A stretch of 64,000 nt of DNA, from the NCBI GenBank assembly GCA_947331495.1, contig CAMZOI010000001.1:1426001-1490000 (forward strand). The letters are read 5' to 3'. A program made the position numbers and the translations under genes. Of the stretch, positions 60,219-64,000 are shown one piece after another. Source of the DNA: Erythrobacteraceae bacterium Alg239-R51 (GTDB lineage Bacteria; Pseudomonadota; Alphaproteobacteria; Sphingomonadales; Sphingomonadaceae). Each line of letters opens with the position of its first letter. Position 1 is the stretch's first letter. The notes below the pieces were generated by a model. It did not search any database, was not told the origin of the DNA, and saw only the letters and a program-made list of their open reading frames with translations.

Positions 60219-61253
60219 TCAGCCCAAGGTGATCTGCAGTGCTGCGCCGCCCGTCCACAGGCCGATAAGCAGCACCGATTCCCAGCCGATGCCCGCCGGT
60301 CCCTGCCGCTCGCGGCGCAGCAGGCCGAGCAGCAGGATCGCCGTCATCAGGATCGCCAGCGCCATCCAGAACACCGTCCGGTCGCTGATCGCATTGTAGA
60401 TGCTGCCTTCGCGATAGGCGACATCGCTGGCGGCGACGAAAAGCGCGTCGAACATGTTGCCGCCGATGATTCCGCCGACCGCCAGTTGCAGCGCGCCGCG
60501 CCGGACGGCGGCGATGGTGGTCACGAGTTCGGGCAGGGACGTGACGACAGCCGTGCCCAGCGCGCCGACCACGTTCTGGGAAATGCCGAAGCGGCGCGAC
60601 AATTCGAGCCCGGTTTCACCGACCAGCCAGCCGCACAGCCCGACGAGACTGACCATTCCCATGAAGATCGCGAACAGCAGCCAGACCGAACGCTGATCGG
60701 TGGTTTCGTCGTCGGCCTCGTCACGGGTGGCGTTGGTCTGGCGCGGGAGCCACATCGGCTGTTGCTTGATCCGATGGGCATTGTGCAGACCGACCAGATA
60801 GGCGGCGACCAGGATCGGGGTAAGCGGATTGACCCCCCATATCGCGAAGGGCGGGGCGGCCCAGGCCATGACGGGAAGGATCAGCAGTATGATGAGCACC
60901 GTCGCCTGGCCCAGATTGACCGGGCTGGCCGCGGCATGCTCCAGATTGACCTTGCGATAGGCGACATCGGCAATGGCGAGAAACATGGTCTGCGCCGCTA
61001 TGCCGCCCAGCGCGTTGGACACCGCCAGATCGGGCGCCCCGCTTGCCGCCGTGCTGGCCGAGGTGACGATGCCGGCAATGCTGGTGCCCGCGCCAAGGAG
61101 AACCGAGCCGACCAGCGCCTCGCCGAAGCCGGTCCGGTCGGCCAGCGTATCGGCGAGACCTGCCATCCGGGTGCCGACCAGCGCGATGACCAACGCCGTC
61201 CCGGCGAAGACCAACAGCACGCTTGTCGTGGAAAAGAGCGCCAGGTCCAGCAC
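60219..61253 (-). CDS. Sodium/calcium exchanger family membrane protein
   Basis: This 344-residue protein has ~10 membrane segments in two halves. The alpha repeats are GFGEALVGSVLLGAGTSIAG and GTAVVTSLPELVTTIAAVRR followed by GGIIGGNMFDA, as in CaCA-family Na+/Ca2+ or cation/H+ exchangers. The acidic loop between the halves (EADDETTD) may be regulatory. The ion is not determined. The GTG start abuts the stop of paralogue B. Confidence 0.85.
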   Translation of the reverse strand: MLDLALFSTTSVLLVFAGTALVIALVGTRMAGLADTLADRTGFGEALVGSVLLGAGTSIAGIVTSASTAASGAPDLAVSNALGGIAAQTMFLAIADVAYRKVNLEHAAASPVNLGQATVLIILLILPVMAWAAPPFAIWGVNPLTPILVAAYLVGLHNAHRIKQQPMWLPRQTNATRDEADDETTDQRSVWLLFAIFMGMVSLVGLCGWLVGETGLELSRRFGISQNVVGALGTAVVTSLPELVTTIAAVRRGALQLAVGGIIGGNMFDALFVAASDVAYREGSIYNAISDRTVFWMALAILMTAILLLGLLRRERQGPAGIGWESVLLIGLWTGGAALQITLG

Positions 61254-62261
61254 TTACCCCCTCATGTGACCTTGCGGTATGGACGGTCGAGGAAGGGAGC
61301 GGTTCCTGCGCCCGATCACGCGTGGCGCATCCTGCGGCGAGTGCGAAATAACGAATTCGTCCGGACCAGGGCCATCTGCCAGGGCGCGGGAAAGGGCGCA
61401 GGTTGACACAGTTGACAGTGTCCTGGGAAATGAAAGCGCGTGCCCGATAGCGGGCTCTTCTGCGGGCTTGCGACAGGCTGCGGCAAGCGCGGCTGCAAGG
61501 GTGGCAGGGTCGGGCTGGTCGGGCGTGGCGTAGAGCGCATCGAGCGCCTCCAGCGCCAGAGAAGCGTTCCGGTTGCGCCGATCCCATTCCTCACCCGCCT
61601 CGATCCGGGCGCGTTCGGCCACTTTGCTGCATTCGTGTTCGATCGCCTCGGCATTATCGAGATAGCCGTCTTCATCATAGGCATCCTCGTCTTCGGGATC
61701 GCCCAAGTCGAAGTCCCAACCGTCATGGCAGGATTTTTCGTCGTCATGATCGCCCATCGCCTCGGTGCGGAAGCTGTCGGCTGCCTGGTCCGCCGCAGTC
61801 GCCACGAATTCCTCGCGTTCGGGAAGCGGGCCGTCTTCGCACTCTTCGATGACGCAGGCGAGCAGCGCGTCGAACTGGCCCGCATCTTCATCCGTTGCCC
61901 GATCGTTCGCCAGCTTGTCGAGCCGGGCGAGATGCGCCAGCAGCAGGCGCGAATCGAACCGGCGGCGCGTGCCGACCAGCTCGCCGCGATAGTAGATCTG
62001 TTCCTCGACACCCTCGATGGCCCGTTCGCCCAGCACTTGCTGTCCGTTCTCGCGCGCCAGCACCAGGGCCGCGGCCCAGCCGCGTGCGAAAAGCATATCG
62101 CGGCGGCGCAGACGATAGGCAGCCTCGGCGGACAGGCCGACATTGCGGCAAGCGGCCCGGGCGTTGCCGTGCGATGCCAACCGGTCGAGAAAGCGTGCCT
62201 TGAGCTCGGGGGTCCAGCCACGGGCGGGCGTATGGGCAAGGGGCTCGGCAATGTCGGACAT
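61254..62261 (-). CDS. Uncharacterised protein with HTH-like N-terminal domain (paralogue B)
   Basis: This is a 335-residue protein. Its N-terminal ~110 residues match paralogue A (6581-7375): RGWTPELKARFLDRLASHGN, AACRNVGLSAEAAYRLRRRD, ERAIEGVEEQIYYRGELVGT. The middle is acidic (DFDLGDPEDEDAYDEDG). The C-terminus carries a TGTCAAC-type repeat in its DNA and a disordered tail, and is probably poorly conserved. No named family. Its stop abuts the exchanger gene. Confidence 0.7.
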   Translation of the reverse strand: MSDIAEPLAHTPARGWTPELKARFLDRLASHGNARAACRNVGLSAEAAYRLRRRDMLFARGWAAALVLARENGQQVLGERAIEGVEEQIYYRGELVGTRRRFDSRLLLAHLARLDKLANDRATDEDAGQFDALLACVIEECEDGPLPEREEFVATAADQAADSFRTEAMGDHDDEKSCHDGWDFDLGDPEDEDAYDEDGYLDNAEAIEHECSKVAERARIEAGEEWDRRNRNASLALEALDALYATPDQPDPATLAAALAAACRKPAEEPAIGHALSFPRTLSTVSTCALSRALADGPGPDEFVISHSPQDAPRVIGRRNRSLPRPSIPQGHMRG

Positions 62262-62320
62262 GATCCGCGTCTCCTGATGAGGAATTGAAGCGAATCGTGT
62301 CCTTTATGCACGAAGGGGCG

Positions 62321-62330
62321 TGTAGGAAAA
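62321..62330 (+). promoter_or_regulatory. Recurrent motif TGTAGGAAAA
   Basis: Lies 59 bp upstream of paralogue B, in the same orientation relative to that gene as the two copies before paralogue A. Confidence 0.4.
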
Positions 62331-62357
62331 TGTAATCCCCTTCCCGAAGGGAGAGGA

Positions 62358-62882
62358 TTACTCCCTCAACCGCGGCATCAGCTCGACGAAGTTGCAGGGG
62401 CGATAACGACTGTCGAGCTGGTGGACGAGGATCCTGTCCCACCCGTCCTTCACCGCGCCGTTCGATCCGGGGAGGGCGAATATATAGGTTCCGCGGGCGA
62501 CGACGGCGCAGGCACGGCTCTGGATCGTGCTGGTGCCGATTGTCTCGTAGCTGATCCAGCGGAACAGCTCGCCGAAGCCGGGAACATCCTTTTCCTTCAC
62601 GCGGTCGAGCGCTTCGGGCGTCACGTCGCGCCCGGTCAGCCCGGTGCCGCCGGTGGTGATGACGGCGTCGACCTGTTCGTCGTCTATCCAGCGGCGAAGC
62701 TGGCCGACGATTTCGTCCGCGTCGTCCCGGATGATTTCGCGCGCTGCGAGTTCATGCCCTGCCGCCGCAATCCGTTCTGCCAGGATATCGCCCGAACTGT
62801 CGCTGGCCAAGCTGCGCGTGTCGGAGACCGTCAGCAGCGCGATATTCACTGGCCTGAACGCACGGGTTTCGTCCAGTGGCAT
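62358..62882 (-). CDS. moaB: Molybdenum cofactor biosynthesis protein B
   Basis: This 174-residue MoaB/MogA-fold protein has VNIALLTVSDTRSLASDSSG, VDAVITTGGTGLTGRDVTPE and FALPGSNGAVKDGW. It probably adenylylates molybdopterin. The ATG at 62882 overlaps the transglycosylase stop by one base (TGATG), which fixes the start. Confidence 0.93.
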   Translation of the reverse strand: MPLDETRAFRPVNIALLTVSDTRSLASDSSGDILAERIAAAGHELAAREIIRDDADEIVGQLRRWIDDEQVDAVITTGGTGLTGRDVTPEALDRVKEKDVPGFGELFRWISYETIGTSTIQSRACAVVARGTYIFALPGSNGAVKDGWDRILVHQLDSRYRPCNFVELMPRLRE

Positions 62883-64000
62883 CAGTTTGCCCGGGGAAAG
62901 AGCGGCCAGTCGTTTTCGGCCAGTTCTACCCGGCTTGGCGCGGGGGCATCGGCCTGACGCAGATACATCCAGTAATTGCGCATCACGATGGCGACATAGC
63001 CGCGCGTTTCCCAATACGGGATGCTTTCCATGTAGAGCAGCGGATCGTCCTGGTCGCGTATCTCGGCTTCCCAACGCGCGACGGGCGTCGGCCCGGCATT
63101 GTAGGCCGCCATGATCTTGGGCAGGCGGCCTTGCGTGTAGCCGGCGGCGTTGAGAGCTTCGAGCGTACGCTGCCCGAAGGCGAGATTGATACGCGGATCC
63201 TTGAGGTCGGCTGCGGCGCTCATATTGAGCGAAGCGGCGTATTCGCGCTGGGTAATAGGCATGATCTGCATCAGCCCGATCGCGCCGGCCGGGCTGACCA
63301 CCCGCTCGCGAAAGTTCGATTCCTGCAACGCGTGGGCATGGGCGAGGGCGGGGTCGATCCGCCAGCCGCCCACCGGCTCCTGAAAGGTGACCGGATAGCG
63401 CAAGGATGGGTGCGAACCCGTGCCGCTGGGCGCGTTATAGGCCATGTAGGTCTGCGCTCCCGGCAGGCCCAGCGCGCGGGCAAGGCGGGTTACGGCCTGG
63501 AAATCCTCGCCACCCGTGCGTTGCGCCAGCCAGCGCAGGGCATCTTCGGATTCCTCGCGACGATTGACCTCGGCCAGCATGACCGCCTGGCGCGCGCCCG
63601 GGTCGCTTTCGAGGCGGCGCCAGTCCTGCGCGGTAAGATCGGGCGTCGCGTGTGTATCGGGAAGATCGCGGCCCAGCTGTTCGTAGGCCAGCATGCCGTA
63701 AAGCGTATCGGGAAAGCGCACCGCGCCGCGCAGCTGTTCGGCGGCGCGTTCGGGGAAGCGGCAGCGTATCAATGCGCGGCTTGCCCAGTAATGCGCGGCG
63801 GCGGTCAGGTTCGGGCTGGCAGCATTGGCGGCGCTGCGCTGAAACGCTGCGGCGGCCCGGTCGCAATCGCCGAGGCGCCAGGCGGCGAGCCCGGCAGTGA
63901 AATCGCCTTCCGCGACCCACGCGCCGCTGCCGCCCATGCCGACGGTCTCGGCCATGGCAAGCGCCTGCGCGTCGCGGTTCTCGATGTAATAGCTGAAAGC
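62882..64000 (-). CDS. Soluble lytic murein transglycosylase (5' end outside window)
   Basis: The frame is open to the window edge, so the protein is longer than the ~373 residues visible. The N-terminal visible part is helical-repeat (superhelical U-domain: AAWRLGDCDRAAAAFQRSAA, HYWASRALIRCRFPERAAEQ). The SLT domain near the C-terminus has HALQESNFRERVVSPAGAIG (catalytic Glu) and AYNAGPTPVARWEAE. It cleaves peptidoglycan glycan strands in the periplasm. It is translationally coupled to moaB. Confidence 0.92.
   Translation of the reverse strand, partial: AFSYYIENRDAQALAMAETVGMGGSGAWVAEGDFTAGLAAWRLGDCDRAAAAFQRSAANAASPNLTAAAHYWASRALIRCRFPERAAEQLRGAVRFPDTLYGMLAYEQLGRDLPDTHATPDLTAQDWRRLESDPGARQAVMLAEVNRREESEDALRWLAQRTGGEDFQAVTRLARALGLPGAQTYMAYNAPSGTGSHPSLRYPVTFQEPVGGWRIDPALAHAHALQESNFRERVVSPAGAIGLMQIMPITQREYAASLNMSAAADLKDPRINLAFGQRTLEALNAAGYTQGRLPKIMAAYNAGPTPVARWEAEIRDQDDPLLYMESIPYWETRGYVAIVMRNYWMYLRQADAPAPSRVELAENDWPLFPRAN

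Overview
The window is chromosomal DNA from a high-GC alphaproteobacterium. The most likely home is the Sphingomonadales, close to Erythrobacter/Qipengyuania. This is inferred from gene content and order (sdhCDA, lolCD-dnaE, recN-ligA, korAB, a slt-moaB pair), from the protein sequences, and from the REP-like palindrome GTTCGTCCTGAGCCTGTCGA. No rRNA, tRNA, CRISPR array, transposase or prophage structural gene was found. Most of the window is ordinary housekeeping DNA; the accessory signal is concentrated near 3.3-6.3 kb.

Layout. 1-3.4 kb: a 5'-truncated degenerate GGDEF-EAL-PilZ protein, then lepA. 3.4-4.8 kb: a mosaic in which the 3' end of lepA is repeated twice as broken copies. Between the copies lie a small two-gene cassette (putative toxin-like protein plus DUF2283) and a DUF6481-like gene, with REP elements. 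4.8-9.3 kb: a probably truncated lipase-like gene with a lipoprotein, an uncharacterised HTH-like protein and a membrane diguanylate cyclase. 9.5-12.9 kb: proline synthesis, with proC-proA divergent from proB. 13-18.8 kb: bamD, a second diguanylate cyclase, recN, ligA. 18.8-23.1 kb: an SDR, a beta-lactamase-fold hydrolase, and an SDR-prmA-DUF2459 operon. 23.2-26.8 kb: sdhC-sdhD-sdhA followed by a zincin lipoprotein where sdhB might be expected. 26.8-31.8 kb: a ClpP-like protein, a blaI/blaR1-type regulatory pair with an operator-like palindrome, a zinc peptidase and 3-hydroxybutyrate dehydrogenase. 32.3-37.6 kb: guaB, an RsmB-type methyltransferase, a TPR protein, a GST, rppH and an esterase. 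37.8-42.9 kb: korAB, an EF-hand lipoprotein and a YdjM-like membrane protein. 42.9-46.9 kb: photolyase, cfa and a serine hydrolase. 47-49.7 kb: PilZ, an SDR and purF. 49.7-59 kb: lolC-lolD-gpx-dnaE-acyl-CoA synthetase-rluE-type genes. 59-64 kb: a radical SAM protein, an exchanger, a paralogue of the 6.6-kb HTH-like protein, moaB and a lytic transglycosylase that runs off the end.

Systems. Central metabolism (TCA cycle, 2-oxoacid:ferredoxin oxidoreductase), proline and purine synthesis, envelope assembly (BamD, LolCD) and replication/repair (DnaE, LigA, RecN, photolyase) dominate. Four c-di-GMP-related proteins occur: two probable cyclases, one probably inactive EAL-PilZ fusion and one stand-alone PilZ protein. 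The most unusual feature is the serial duplication of the lepA tail around small cargo genes. Second are two paralogues of an unnamed HTH-like family, and a short TGTAGG(G)AAA motif found near both of them and in two other intergenic regions. No integrase or experimentally known system was recognised, so the lepA-tail mosaic is presented as a hypothesis.
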